This document shows, in pieces, positions 12,601-22,675 of a DNA stretch of 64,000 nt. Numbering within the stretch: position 1 is the first letter of the stretch; the number at the start of each line of letters is the position of its first letter. The stretch spans positions 27,864,300 through 27,928,299 of the forward strand of contig CM055103.1 of NCBI GenBank assembly GCA_029204225.1, given 5' to 3'. Source of the DNA: Diphasiastrum complanatum. Its lineage: Eukaryota; Streptophyta; Lycopodiopsida; Lycopodiales; Lycopodiaceae. Position numbers and translations under genes: made by a program. The notes under the pieces were generated by a model, which was given only the letters and a program-made list of their open reading frames with translations, was not told the origin of the DNA and ran no database searches.

Positions 12601-13333
12601 CACGCGAATTCCATACTTGTCGGCCGCTGCAATAGCCTCCTCCACACCTGCCATCGTGTCGTGATCTGTCAAAGCAAGCACCTTCACCTGTTCCATCCAC
12701 AAATACAACAATGATGGTGATAATGACGACGACAAAAAGCTCAGAAGAAACTTTCAAGCCAACTTATAAACAGGCTACAACACTTATATGGAAGCAGTAA
12801 AATAATACTATAAAAGCTATAGCTAAAATTGGTGTACTTTTTGCAGGTTAGAAAGCTATAAACTTTGAAACCAACCCGCGAAATGCCAATTTCAACAATT
12901 AGCTAGTAAAACTTCATCTAACTTGTGCGAGCACTCCTATTACGATCTGTAAGCATCATCCATGAATGAATTATTATGTGCTCTAAACTGCGCACAAATA
13001 AGATGAAGCCTACACCTAATTCACAATGCCAAATGCACTTTACTTTACCCCCTTCCTGAAAGACCTCTCCACCAGCTCTGTAGGAGTAAGCATGCCATCG
13101 CTGAAAGTGCTGTGCGTGTGCAAATCTATGATTGGTAACGTAACGCATGCATTATACGCTCCTTCTTCTTCTTCTTCTTCTTCTTCTGCTGCAGGAGGAC
13201 GATGAAACTTGGCCCAGTTTGCCACATACTCCACAGCTTCTTGTTCCGATCCTGGTTTTGCACTCTTATTTTTCTTCTTCTTCTTCTTATTCTTATTCTT
13301 ATTCTGATTCCTGCTGCCATTTCCGCTTCCCAT
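157..13333 (-). CDS. PHP-domain metal-dependent phosphoesterase, five-exon gene
   Basis: Exons in coding order are 13333-13049, 12687-12563, 1672-1355, 1137-968 and 644-157: 1386 nt, 461 residues plus stop. All introns are GT-AG and the phases (0, 2, 2, 1) join one frame. The protein has a Lys/Asn-rich N-terminus (residues 8-24), a poly-Glu run (50-57), then PHP-domain metal ligands: HTHSTFSDG (H72, H74), TDHD (D103-D105), PGVEIS (E129), HILAYYG (H148), ALAHPW (H267) and GGSDYHG (D317, H319). Known: plant members are about 430 aa and related to bacterial YciV/RNase AM (5'-3' exoribonuclease, rRNA 5' maturation) and to PHP domains of polymerases and histidinol phosphatase. Inferred: a metal-dependent nuclease or phosphoesterase; substrate and compartment unknown. 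Every expected ligand is present, so it looks functional despite the 10.9-kb transposon-filled intron 2. The donor of intron 2 (GTTGGT) is the weakest junction. Confidence 0.87.
968..1137 (-). CDS. PHP gene exon 4
   Basis: Acceptor GTGTAAAG, then GDEIPAEEVVHLICHTGG and ALAHPW with ligand H267, ending HKSSGKIS plus one base at donor GTATGT. Phase matches both neighbours. Confidence 0.86.
1355..1672 (-). CDS. PHP gene exon 3
   Basis: Begins after acceptor TTGTAG, completing a Gly codon, and reads DGGDSDGESVHILAYYG. It continues through a helical region (LRKIREGRFSRARTMVKKL) and GRPHVARALLEAGH, which is conserved in YciV-type proteins. Ends AYA plus two bases at donor GTATCT. Confidence 0.85.
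1673..2650. other. AT-rich intronic DNA, no gene seen
   Basis: No open frame with a recognisable product and no clear repeat structure. It may include the distal part of the copia 3' LTR that starts at 2927 on the minus strand. Confidence 0.6.
2700..5283 (-). mobile_element. Decayed Ty1/copia retrotransposon, 3' part
   Basis: Minus-strand order: integrase remnants (5283-4748), linker, reverse transcriptase (about 4250-3518), RNase H (3409-3083), a polypurine tract (2928-2940, minus-strand GCTTTAGGGAGAG), then a 3' LTR beginning TGTTAGAATTATAGC at 2927. The LTR's far end was not located; 2700 is approximate. Gag, protease and the 5' LTR are missing. It lies antisense to nothing: it is in the same orientation as the PHP gene. 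Confidence 0.8.
3083..5259 (-). pseudogene. Copia pol pseudogene (integrase, RT, RNase H)
   Basis: Integrase C-terminal part: VFGCKAFVHIPDETRKKL at about 5005-4950. RT: MDIKSTFLKG, EEIYMAQPDGF, LYGLKQAPRAWY. The catalytic YVDD is YVDG near 3845-3862, so the second Asp is lost. RNase H: SSKKQNTMTSYTTEVEYKA and ILCDSQSGKQL. Stops and frameshifts break it into at least five pieces. Such a polyprotein would normally be near 1300 residues. Not functional. Confidence 0.85.
5504..5508. repeat. Target-site duplication, left
   Basis: ACGCC directly before the LTR start TGTTG; the same five bases follow the right LTR at 11065. Confidence 0.9.
5509..6426 (+). repeat. 5' LTR of chromodomain gypsy element
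   Basis: 918 bp, TG...CA ends. Matches 10152-11064 almost throughout. Visible differences include a TTT present here (near 6182) and a changed segment near 6336-6345. Confidence 0.92.
6429..6440 (+). other. Primer-binding site, tRNA-iMet
   Basis: TGGTATCAGAGC, the standard complement of the initiator-Met tRNA 3' end, two bases after the 5' LTR. Confidence 0.9.
6517..6902 (+). repeat. Five spaced GTGCT...AGCAC hairpins in the leader
   Basis: Five related short hairpins between primer site and first ORF: 6517-6538, 6592-6615, 6673-6697, 6763-6790 (stem ATGCT, one wobble) and 6880-6902. Shared form: CAAAGTGCTGC, variable loop, then GGTGTAAGCACGG. Spacing is about 75-117 bp. Sequence between the hairpins is not conserved, so these are not plain tandem repeats. 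No gag-like frame is visible here. Confidence 0.75.
7141..9910 (+). pseudogene. Gypsy pol pseudogene: protease, partial RT, RNase H, integrase, chromodomain
   Basis: Protease active site DSGASHNY at 7258. A linker (FSDVFPEELP, LPPRRPVDHKIEL) leads into the RT start near 7895, then a jump near 7925 to the post-RT sequence (WTPECEAAFQELK). The whole catalytic RT core is deleted and the frame changes. RNase H follows (TDASNFAIGAVL, near 8030-8370). A stop TAG at 8472-8474 interrupts the frame. Integrase follows with HHCC finger (8585-8720), first Asp in SMDFIVQLP (about 8800), second in ISDRDTKF (about 8972) and Glu in QTDGQTERVNRQ (about 9086). A frameshift near 9140-9160 precedes the C-terminal part and a chromodomain (REYLVKWLWAP to YLQK, 9730-9837). 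Chromodomains mark the chromovirus branch of Ty3/gypsy retrotransposons. Confidence 0.9.
10152..11064 (+). repeat. 3' LTR of chromodomain gypsy element
   Basis: 913 bp direct copy of 5509-6426, preceded by the purine run GAGGGGAGGA, the expected plus-strand primer. Confidence 0.92.
11065..11069. repeat. Target-site duplication, right
   Basis: ACGCC directly after the LTR end CAACA, matching 5504-5508. Confidence 0.9.
11070..11859. other. Unassigned intronic DNA
   Basis: Continues the sequence that the gypsy element split at 5504-5508. No frame with a recognised product. CTTAATATAGAGAGGAG just after 11080 faintly resembles the LTR at 19.6 kb. Confidence 0.4.
11860..12156. repeat. Long inverted repeat, arms about 130 bp, loop about 32 bp
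   Basis: Left arm 11860-11991 and right arm 12024-12156 are imperfect reverse complements. Shared blocks (left-arm orientation) include TTCAAGATTGCAAGCCAA, GTAGGAACTTGG and ATGTTTGAACTTT. Arms look roughly 75-80% matched by eye. No transposase is present. It may be a foldback or MITE-like element, or a source of hairpin RNA because it lies in a transcribed intron. Confidence 0.75.
12563..12687 (-). CDS. PHP gene exon 2
   Basis: Residues 96-136 plus two bases. Acceptor GGAACAG, then VKVLALTDHDT; ends after AKVGQ at a GG/GTTGGT donor, the only nearby GT in the phase (2) that exon 3 needs. Contains the DHD and GVEIS ligands. Confidence 0.82.
13049..13333 (-). CDS. PHP gene exon 1
   Basis: Residues 1-95. 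Starts at ATG 13331-13333, the only start in frame with the PHP motif. Ends in FRKG before donor GTAAAG. It holds the first metal motif DLHTHSTFSDG. A CTT-type triplet run (about 13161-13187) encodes the acidic stretch and a second A-rich repeat the basic stretch, so both low-complexity segments are likely length-variable. Confidence 0.87.
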
Positions 13334-13500
13334 CTTGTTGACAATCGTCTATAATTCTCAATTCACCACGCCGTTACCTCCTCCTCCTCCTCCTCCTCCT
13401 CATACAACCATCCTCGATAAATTTCACTTCCGGAAGGTCACGCATTGCTTCCCAAAAACCTATACTCGGCATAAAAAATCTTCCTACATTTAAAAATATT
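13334..13500 (-). promoter_or_regulatory. Upstream region of PHP gene with CTC triplet repeat
   Basis: Immediately 5' of the start codon. A (CTC)n run lies at about 13378-13402, read GAG on the gene strand. No confident TATA box was identified. Confidence 0.35.
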
Positions 13501-14985
13501 TTTTAAGGTCTCCATATAAAAGGCTTAGCTTAGAGTTGAGACATTTGAGATTAAATATTTTGGGAGTTTCGAGAGTTTATTTACCTACAAATTGGAGATT
13601 TTAGCAATGTGGTGAATTAAAGTGGAATTTTGAATATGGCAATTTTGAATCCACAATTATGAAGTTGCATGTGAATGTAAGGATAAATGCTAGAGTTGAA
13701 ATGACACCATGTACACTCTTCCTCCTCTTTTAAGTCATCTTGTGTAAGAAAAATGTTAGGGGTAGGAGATCCTACAAAACAATTCCATGTCAAACAACAT
13801 ATTCTCATTTATTACTTTACCCTAAATTGTATGAGAAAGCATGTGAGTATATTTACAATAAAGATGTTCCATGTGATGCAATAAAGACTTATTAAAATCC
13901 ATTCCAACACAATGTCTCATCCAATCAATGTATACTAATTTAGTAGTAGAGACAACGAAAGTTTCTACTTCTCAAGTTGAGTATGTACTCTATGCATCAA
14001 AAGGGATAGATCGTTCACTAACAAGTGGAAGGTGCAATTACCTCCAATCATCTACATGTAGACAACCAACTACACATTAGTAATTTGTTACAAACAAATG
14101 TATCCAACATCCAAAAATGAATTTCTCATTAATATATAACAAGCATAAATTTTTGTGAAAAAAACAAGGAATTCTAGAAAGTTGACAAGGTAAAAAAGAA
14201 TCAAATAGAAAAATCTCAAGACACAAGGAGCTAGAGCAAACACTAGAAAGCTGGTACATTATCTACTTGGAAAAAATACAATATCAAGCTCTGGTTGTCA
14301 TTATTCAAACAAACCTGGCATAGGAGTGTCACTAATAAAAGCAAAACAAAGATCAAAGAAAGCTAAGCATCCTAGGGTTGGATAGTTTAAGCAAAGATAA
14401 TGAAAATGAACTTACCAAAAAAGAGGGACTCAATATAAGTTTTAATAATCGATAATCTTTCACCATCTATTAGTGAGAACAGAAATTACTACTTGAACAT
14501 TTGGAAGTACATCTTCAAATCTAAGTGGATTGATACATTGACGGACAAAATTTAGGTGGTGAGTACATAATCTTAGCTAACTAGCAACTCTCTCTAATAT
14601 TTTGACTAATTAGCTAGATATGGTTGCATTTGTATGGTAATCAATTTCCTTGTTTTTAACTTCATTGATTCAAAAGTTAGTGAGTATAAATACGATTGAT
14701 CTTAATAGATGACTAAATGTACTTTAAGGTTGACAAGAATGGTCTTCATAAATTACCATATATTCCACTATTATTTATAGTTGGCTTTCAAACTTGAAGT
14801 GGTTTTGAATTTTAACTATACATCTTCAAAAAATTACTTGTCTTAATACAAGAGGAAGTAATATTTTGACTTTATCAATGTTTACTTGATTCATGTCTAG
14901 TCTAATGTGTGTCCTGGCTTGTTGCCGTGAGCGTAGGTAGAAGTATCATTATTGTTGTTACCCTTCGTTAAAGACTTCATTTAAG
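13500..14985. other. AT-rich DNA, no gene seen
   Basis: Only short chance frames. Probably decayed element sequence, since copia gag remnants follow directly. Confidence 0.45.
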
Positions 14986-14990
14986 TCTTA

Positions 14991-15660
14991 TCAAGGCTTG
15001 TTTTTGTTCTTCTTCTTTCCCTTTGTGAAAAGGGCCTTCTTCTGGTCTCCATTTGTTTCTCCTTCATCTCTCATCAATCTTTCATCTGCTATGAGATTGA
15101 TTGCTCTTTCAAATGTCATCTCAAGCAAACTTAAGATTAGCATTCTCGGCGGCTGATAATATGAGGGTAGTGATTTGATGAAGTACATTAGCTGCTGGGG
15201 TGTTGAGACTTGATGCTCTTGTCCAGATGCAGAGAGTTGCGCGAAGACCGTCTTGATCTTCTCTGCATGTCAATCCAGCTCATTCCCATCCCATCGCAAG
15301 CTCTGTAGCTGATTATGGAGCTGCATGACTAATGTAGTTGTCCTCACTTCATATTTTTGCTTTAGCTTCTCCCACACTTCATGGCTGCTTTGGCAGTCCT
15401 CAATCTACATGAGGATGTCTTCGTTTTTTATGGAGGATATGATTGATGATCACCATTGTGGGCTCATCTTTCCTTACCCATTTTGCCCTCCTTGGATCTC
15501 CCTCTGGAGGTTTTTTCTCTGCGATTTCGGTTACTGACCAAATACCTTCGAAGGCCTTCGAGAAGTGTTTTTATCTTGAACTCCATATGCGATAGTTTGC
15601 GCCATAATGGTTGATCGTGATTTTTGTCTGAATTGTAATAGCCATATTGTATCTAATGAA
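14991..15660 (-). pseudogene. Copia gag remnant
   Basis: Reads on the minus strand from the primer site at 15664-15675 into gag: an N-terminal NYRIWSSR-like segment near 15590, then IKSLPSYY, TFERAINLIADERL and a Lys-rich tail (15188-14991). The IWxxR, L-SLP-SY and LxxLxxEE(R) pattern is typical of copia gag. Several stops break the N-terminal half. Protease and pol were not found downstream. Confidence 0.6.
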
Positions 15661-15663
15661 CTT

Positions 15664-15675
15664 GCTCTAATACTA
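15664..15675 (-). other. Degenerate tRNA-iMet primer-binding site
   Basis: Minus-strand TAGTATTAGAGC, two changes from the standard TGGTATCAGAGC, positioned just upstream of the gag remnant. An LTR end would lie at higher coordinates from about 15677. Confidence 0.5.
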
Positions 15676-17100
15676 TGTTGGGAAATCTGTCAGAAGCATG
15701 CTGTGTGATGTGTGCAATTCCAGGAACTAGATATGCTATGAATCATAGACAAGACAACAATCAATCAAAAGCATGCAACACAAAACAATGTTGAAAGAAC
15801 ATAATATCTTTTGTATTTTCTTTTTTTAGAGTGAGTCAATTGTCCAGTACCAAACAACACCCTGAAGCTCCTCTGACTTTTTTTTTTTTTTTTAAATCTT
15901 GTTCTACTTGTTTTGATCTCTGTTCCCATACATATATTCTAGTAGGGGAATCAAAAGATAATTTACTAATCATTACAAGAGAGGTTTACATTAAACTATT
16001 AGCTAACTATGTTTTAACTCTTGTAACGTTGCCTACGGCTGATCGTGACATTTCATGCCTCATGATTGCCAAGTTTCGAATTCGATAATTCGAATCACTT
16101 GATAGTTCGTTTCAACGCTTGTAGACATTCGGTAGCTCGATAACTTCGAACTATCGGCTGTTCAAGGAATGTATAGAAAAAGGTTGGTTGAGTTCATCAT
16201 TTCCAACACAAGTCAAGTGATATACTTACAAGACTTCTAAATGGAGTAGATAAGATCAAATGTAAGACATTTGTGACTTTGTGCATTTGTCTTATGTTGG
16301 TGATGACGAGCTAAGTATTTTTTGATTAAGTTTCTAAGAGAGGCCTTAGTTGGCAAGATATCACACGTTTGATGCTTTGTAAAGAGATTAAGTACATAAT
16401 TTTGAGAGGCTTTGTTAGTACTTATCATGTAAACATTGTGTTAGAGGATGTATTTAGAGAATATGTGACAACTACAGAAAGTGTTTTTGTAGTGATGAAA
16501 AAGAACAAAGTATAGTTGTGTTTTTTAAGAAGAATGTTATTGTTTATAGAGACTTCATATTTGGTGAGAGGTTTACTTATGAGAGGAGTGAAAAAGATAG
16601 ATTTCAATTTTATAGAGACTTCAAGTCTTGAGGTTGCTAATTTTGTAAATAGTAATGAATTTGAATCATTAACATATCCAACAACTACTACAAGATAGTG
16701 CACTTAGGGAGAGCAAAGAAATATTTTCTACTAATTTTGATGTTTTGACTTCTATTATTTAGTATCTCGAATAGTGTATGGTCATTTTGGTGTTGATCAA
16801 GAAGAGGAAACTTTGTCATGAATCTTGGTGGTGAGGGAATGATCGAATTTTTAGAAAATGTTAAAAATTTTAAAAAAAATTAAAAGTGCGAAAATTTGAA
16901 ATTTTTAGTTTTTTCCAATTTCTTGTAATATCTATGAAATTGACTAAGAATAGTGATGTGACCATACTGGAGTCAATTTCAGTCAGTTTTTGGTCAGCAG
17001 TACTTCACTATGAGTTAATCAGATATTAACTAAATTTAGTAATTTCTAGGATAGATATATCGAGATGGCCGATACAGCTATGCCACGAAGCTCTGCATAA
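15676..17100. other. Probable LTR remnant and unassigned DNA
   Basis: The first several hundred bases should be the LTR belonging to the 15664 primer site. The rest is AT-rich without a recognised frame. Confidence 0.35.
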
Positions 17101-17125
17101 ACTTTGTGAGACACGCTTACTAGTT

Positions 17126-17431
17126 GTGCATGCACTAGCAGCTGAAAAGGAAAGACGCAAGACATGGCATGATCATAGGTTACAAAAGAAGGATCTTCAT
17201 TCCGGAGATTTGGTCCTGATGTATAAAACCAAGGCGATCAAAGGGAAATTAAAATTCACAGGTGAAGGTCCCTATCGGATCAAGGAAAGTCTTAATCATG
17301 GAGTCGTGGATTTAGAAAAGTTAGATGGGACACACCATTCGATACACCCATCAACGATAGCCGGTTGCACAAGTACTGGCCACCACAGTGAGATAGATCC
17401 AGATTGGTGGGGGCATGTTACGAAAAGCTAA
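17126..17431 (+). pseudogene. Gypsy integrase C-terminal fragment (Athila/Tat type)
   Basis: Encodes about 100 residues with RRKTWHDHRLQKKDLHSGD, LVLMYKTKAIKGKLKFTGEG and PYRIKESLNHGVVDLEKL. This is the post-integrase GPY/F-like segment of plant non-chromodomain gypsy elements. Upstream pol is missing. It belongs with the array, extra ORF and LTR that follow up to 20092. Confidence 0.75.
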
Positions 17432-17819
17432 TCTACTAAGCCATCACCGCTAGATCTAAGAAGATCAAGCCAAATCAAGCTAGATCCATCAAGATTTAGC
17501 CAGATCAAGCAAGATTGGGGAAATCCATCAGAATTCAAGAAGGATCTAGATCCAAATAGGATCAAGAAGGAAGCAGATCATCATATTGACTGAGGGATTT
17601 GTTACCAAGTATCCATCAAAACTTCTAGAGAACTACAAACAGTCAGATCAAGCCTGGATGAAGCTGATTACCAATTTACAAAAGTTAAAAATCAAAAAAT
17701 CTCGAGATCTCGTCAAAAAACACTCTAAAAGAGCACTGTTTCATGATTTCTTGAGATCCCCTAGGAGATAGCTCTTGAAACTTGGACAGTCACCATAATT
17801 GACTCAGATGCATCCATGA

Positions 17820-18130
17820 AAATCTCTGCAAGAGTTCCTGATGGAGGATTCACCATTTTATAGTGTGTGCGAGGGTTCCTAGAAGCTGAATTTTCAGAAC
17901 CCTCGCAGAGCATCAAGATCAACTTACCAACCCTCACAAGGTGCCTAAATGGAATCATAGTAGTGAAATTAGCCTACCTACATGGTCTGATCTTGAAAAT
18001 CCAATCACAAGAACAAGTTGTGCGAGAGATCACTTCCTGCGAGAGTTGAACCCTTGCAAACAGTCTGAATCCTCGCAAAACCTTCGCATAGCAGTCAAAT
18101 CACCTTTTGAACTCTCGCAGACTTCCCTGA
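17820..18130 (+). repeat. Dispersed CTCTCGCAG / CTGCGAGAG motif array
   Basis: About eight copies of a roughly 10-bp motif in both orientations: GCAAGAGTTCC 17827, GCGAGGGTTCC 17869, GAACCCTCGCAG 17899, AACCCTCACAAGG 17931, GCGAGAGATC 18021, CTGCGAGAGTTG 18038, CCCTTGCAAAC 18051 and ACTCTCGCAGAC 18111. Intervening sequence is unique. The same motif fills 58180-58990. Confidence 0.7.
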
Positions 18131-18485
18131 GGTCTTAGAATTTTGTGAAGAAGGTGTCTGCCAAAATTTGGGTGGAACTGAGCAAGGGAGAGTGGATTTC
18201 ACCTAATACGCACTCTAAATTTCGTTATATAAGGGCTGAATTCGAGTCATTTGTCACCTTTGCTAGCGAAGCTCTGCCAAAATTTACACTGAAATTACCA
18301 AGTTCTCCGTTTGTGACCAAACTTCCTACCAGCTATCATCCGATCATACTGAACACCGATCTACGCTCTGAACTACACTTCTTGTCATCCAACATTCGTT
18401 ATTCACAGTTTTCTGTCGTTTCCACACCTTTTTCCATTTTCCACCGTTCTTCCTACTTTTTCAACCTCTAATCATCACTGCTGAC

Positions 18486-19440
18486 ATGGCCCCTTCTTCC
18501 TCTGAAGACTCTGGCACCAAACAGGTGATCCAGCATGACATCCCTGAGGCCACACAGATTTGGCCTCTACCCTCTGACGCTTTGATCCAACCATGGCTGC
18601 AGACAGCCGGCCTACTTCTAGAGGCAATGGTTTTTTACCCGGCGCTTTTCCATTCTGAGATTAGCATGGGCCTCGCCCTTCACACTTACACCACTTGGGA
18701 TGAGGAAAAGACTCATTTTCACTTCCTGTACCAAGGTACCATGTACAAGGTCAGGATTAACGCAGACTCGATGGTCACCATTGGCATTATGTCCGGTGAT
18801 CGTCAGCCATCTCCCATCGCCACGCCAAAAGTCTAATCAAACTTTTTGTCACCCAAATCGCACCAGAAGTCCCCATACAGACTAACAATGGTTACTTGAT
18901 AGAGGCTATCACGGAACCCATCATTTAGGCGGCTGCGCATTTGTTGAATAACTTTCTGGTTATTTCAACATTTCACAAAGACAGAATCCAGTCTAAGCTG
19001 CTGAGTCAGATAGTGGAATCCTTTCTGGAATTCCCTGGTCCCTCAGTTGTGCCATACGACTGGCATAGCTTTCTCATTTGAGAACTAACCAACTCCATCA
19101 AACCCAACAACCGTGAGCAAATTGCAGCAGGCCCCCTGTTGTGTAACTTTGTCTGCGCACTTCCCGAGGCGAAGGTGCATGGTTTCCAATGCTCGTCCAT
19201 TTTGTCTACCCTCGTGCCACACACTAACCTTTATCCGCCATCTCAAGCATCCACCTCCTCCCAACCTGTAGTTATTAACACAACGGCCAGCAAACGAATG
19301 TGTGGCGCTGCCTCTACATCCACATCTCCACCTGCTACCTGAAGACGTCCCTCCACTACCGCACTAACCAATCCATCAACCACCGCCACTTCTTCTTCCG
19401 TGCAACCCCCCACTCCGATCTCTGTTGTCAATTCTAAACT
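18486..19440 (+). pseudogene. Extra ORF of gypsy element, unknown function, broken
   Basis: A frame from ATG 18486 gives about 116 residues (MAPSSSEDSGTKQVIQH... to IMSGDRQPSPIATPK). After one frameshift near 18835 it continues (APEVPIQTNNGYLIEA, FPGPSVVPYDWHSFLI, GPLLCNFVCALPEAKVHGF) into a Ser/Thr/Pro-rich tail (19230-19440). Two stops, TAG near 18928 and TGA near 19078, fit C-to-T changes of CAG and CGA. The tail resembles 53906-54421 on the other strand. Position after integrase and before the LTR suits the additional ORF of Tat/Athila elements; identity as a putative plant transposon protein domain is only a guess. Confidence 0.55.
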
Positions 19441-20092
19441 TAGAGTTTACTTTTTAGAGTTGGGTCCAATTTTGGACTCACATGAATCTTGTGATTTCCA
19501 ATGTACTTTTTGTGGACCCTTGGATCAAGTTGGGTTCAACATGAATGGATAGGATCAATGTGAATATTAGCCAATAGGATTGAGGGGCAAGGGCCTTCCC
19601 CATTTTATAAAAAGGCACCATTTGTACACTATTTTCATGCTTAATAGAGAGGAGGAGACTCTACCATTTTGAGAGCTCAAGCATCCTCATTTGCTAATCA
19701 ATCTTGCATATGCTATTGTTGTGATTGCTTGTTATTTTTATTTCCCATGCTTTTTGGTTATGCTAGTTAAGGTTTTTCCATAAGCAATGACATTGAGCAT
19801 TTGAGCTAACCTCCATCTCATCTCTCTCTCTTTCTCTCTTCTCTTCTCTCTTCCTCTCCTTTTCTATCCCTTTCCTTCATCCAAATCATGATGAATGTTA
19901 GTGTAGAGGAGTAGAGTTAAGGGAGAGAATAGGAAACTGACTCTCTCCCTTAACTCTAAGTGGTGAATAGAGTTAGGGAGGATGTAGGAAACTAACTAAA
20001 TTTAGCATCTATGCATAGTTAGGTACCTATCCAGTGATCTGACCCTGTTGAAAGGCAGGAGGGCTATACTACGCAAGATCTTCGACCCTACA
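19440..20092 (+). repeat. LTR (family A), plus orientation
   Basis: Ends ACCCTACA at 20092, as does the minus copy at 59288. TATA box TATAAAAAGG at 19606-19615, followed by AGAGAGGAGGAGACTCTACC and GCATCCTCATTTGCTAATC. The same blocks occur on the minus strand at 30990-31440 and 59288-59780. The left edge is approximate. No primer site follows, so it is the 3' LTR of the 17.1-kb element or a solo LTR. Confidence 0.7.
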
Positions 20093-22675
20093 CTAGAATA
20101 TCTTTGTTGCATAAATAGGTTTCAATGGAATGATTGAACTGTCACTTGGGTTGAAAATATTTCAAGGAAAATTCCTGTTTGTAATAGAGTGAATCCTTTA
20201 TTGGAATGCACTTATTATTGACTTTTCTTGGATTTAGATATTTTCATATATCATCTTTCCAGTTAACTTTTATTGAAATTTATAATTTCTTTAAAAGAAG
20301 GAGTGAAGTGGTGGAATAAAATTCTATTTGAAAATATGTAGGTTTCGGAAGAGAACCAACTATGGTATAGAAATGAGATTTGGTCTGAAAGTAATTTCGG
20401 ATAGATTCAAAGTAAGATACCTAATTGAAACTTTTCGAAAAAGAGGAATTCTCTAGGGATATCTATAAGTATATTTGATATTTGAATCATTATCTATAAG
20501 TAGTACGGTAAAAGGTCAAAGGTTACTAATTCCATTTTGATTGGAATAGAAGTAAGTTTGATCAAAATTTAAGTCTGAGAGTTCTGTATTAGATCAACCT
20601 AATCTTAGTTTGAGTACTAGAATCAGAGAGGGGTTGATTGAGTGGAAGAAATTATGTAATTAGAAGGTAAGTTGGATTGGAAAACTGTTGAGAGTGAATG
20701 TAATTCGTCTTAGAGATTTTTTCGGATATGTTATTTACTCATGAGGAATAGAAATTATTTTGTAGCTGAGTTACTTGATCTTAGTGAAATATGTGAGTAA
20801 CATATGTGGGTTCTGGAGGAATCTGCCAGATAAAAATGTGTTTATGTACTGGGTCATAGTGAGATTATTCACATATGTGCACGATTAATCTTGTATGAAT
20901 CTACAAGGTATTCCTGGTTACTAGGGTTATTTGGTGCACTTAACCTAGTTGGTGAACATAAATATGTGATCAAATATTGTTTTGACAGATACTTGCAGGG
21001 TTAACAAATCTTTGGATTGAAGATTTATGGATTAACTTATAAATGGTTTGGATGAGGATCTAAATTTGGTGTCATACTAGTATAATTGAGATCTGCATCT
21101 AGCCATTTGAGATTTCTAAATCATTGGCAATTAACTTGAGTAGTTGATTACTCCAGGATGAAGTTAACTGGTAAATCGATCAGTGTGATGTGGATTCACC
21201 GGGAACTGATGGTTTTGAATTATATTGCTTGTAAGACGCATGATTAGTGAATCATTTGGGTTCATCAGTTAAAATTGTGTGCATTGGATATACAGTATTC
21301 TTGGGATAGAGTATTTCTTAGTTAAGGAAGGGACTCAGCTCATTAGTGATTGTATCCCAAAGAGCTCAATTGGATAACGAATCATAATGAATCCGAGAAT
21401 AATAACTGAATTGATATTCAACAGGTTTTTGGATATCTAGATTTGTAATCTAAAGTTTGTTTGTAGTTGAAGATGATTATCATTTTGGTATACGTTCAGT
21501 CTTTAATTACCAGTGGTTTATAGAACTTGAATCTTGCACTTCAGTTAAAGAATCATGTTTGAAAAATATCCCTAAATCCAGTATTTTCTTAGTGAAAAGA
21601 TTTTGGAATGATTCTTACTTTTCCTGAGTTATGTGGGACATATACTTCAGTATCCTGTAAATGATTAAGTATGGTTTTGGATTCCAAAAAATTATGATTG
21701 ACGAATCATACGAATCTAAATATTTATGATTGACGGATCGTAAATATTACTTAATTGTTGTCAGAGGATTGTAAAGAATTGTAATGATTCTTAAGTGTGA
21801 CGATTAAGTCTTGGTCTGTTAATTGAGTAAGAATTCAGATCAGTGTTTTGAATCTCTTTACTCCAGTATTATTGAGAACCTATGGATCTCACAGACATTT
21901 TCACAAGATAAGTATTTCACTCGTGGAGAATTTAATTTATCTAGTGGATATTATTCTACTATAGTTTATGGTCTGCAGATGCTGATCCTTATCAACTGAT
22001 AGGACCCACAGTACAACAGCATAGTGATTCTACTTTAATTCGCTTGAGTACAGTTCTTCATTTACTTGGATCTCCAGTTATCATAGGAGACAGACAAGTC
22101 TATTAAGATGAAAGAATGCTATTTTCTTGCATTTGGTGTTAGAAACAAGAGCATTTAACTCAAAAAGAGTATATGGGATACTCAAAGTTGAGTTTTAATC
22201 ATTCTATATCTTAATGAATTTCCTATAGATTCTAGTTGAATGAATTATCATATCTTAGAATTGGATTCTAAGGATAATTGTACTTTGATTTTTTATAAAT
22301 TGTCTGCCAGAGTTTGTGGATAATTTCAGACTGTAATTATTATTTATTTTCTTTAACTTTAATCTCTTAAGTTAGAGAATATTTCACTCAGTGGTTCATG
22401 TAAGTATTTTACATGAAAGTGATATTACTAGCTTGTGTTGAGTGTAACCTAGTTGAGAAATTTATTGCTTAGTGTACTTTTTAAACTTGAGTTGTACTCC
22501 AGAACAGAGATTGACAATTGAAAATTGGTTTATCTCTAAGTACTTGTTTGACGTGAAAGTCAAACTAAGGATAATGATTTCCTAGGTTAATATTGAAAGT
22601 TAAAGGAACTGTTCTTGTAATTTTTTCCTGTTTTAAGGAGCTTATAAGGATAGAAGTAGTTTAAGGAGGGAAGAA
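20093..22675. other. 2.6-kb C-poor stretch without ORFs
   Basis: No frame over 60 residues on either strand. The plus strand is visibly poor in C and rich in T and G. It ends in a purine run (AAGGAGGGAAGAA) and an LTR start, so it is probably the decayed interior of another gypsy element. Confidence 0.5.

Noticed and set aside
13126-13344. Alternative PHP start at 13344
   Set aside because: That ATG is in a different frame from the HTHSTFSDG motif; ATG 13331-13333 is in frame.
17820-18130. CRISPR-like array, because short repeats alternate with unique spacers
   Set aside because: Repeats are about 10 bp, in both orientations and unevenly spaced, in a plant retroelement; no cas genes.
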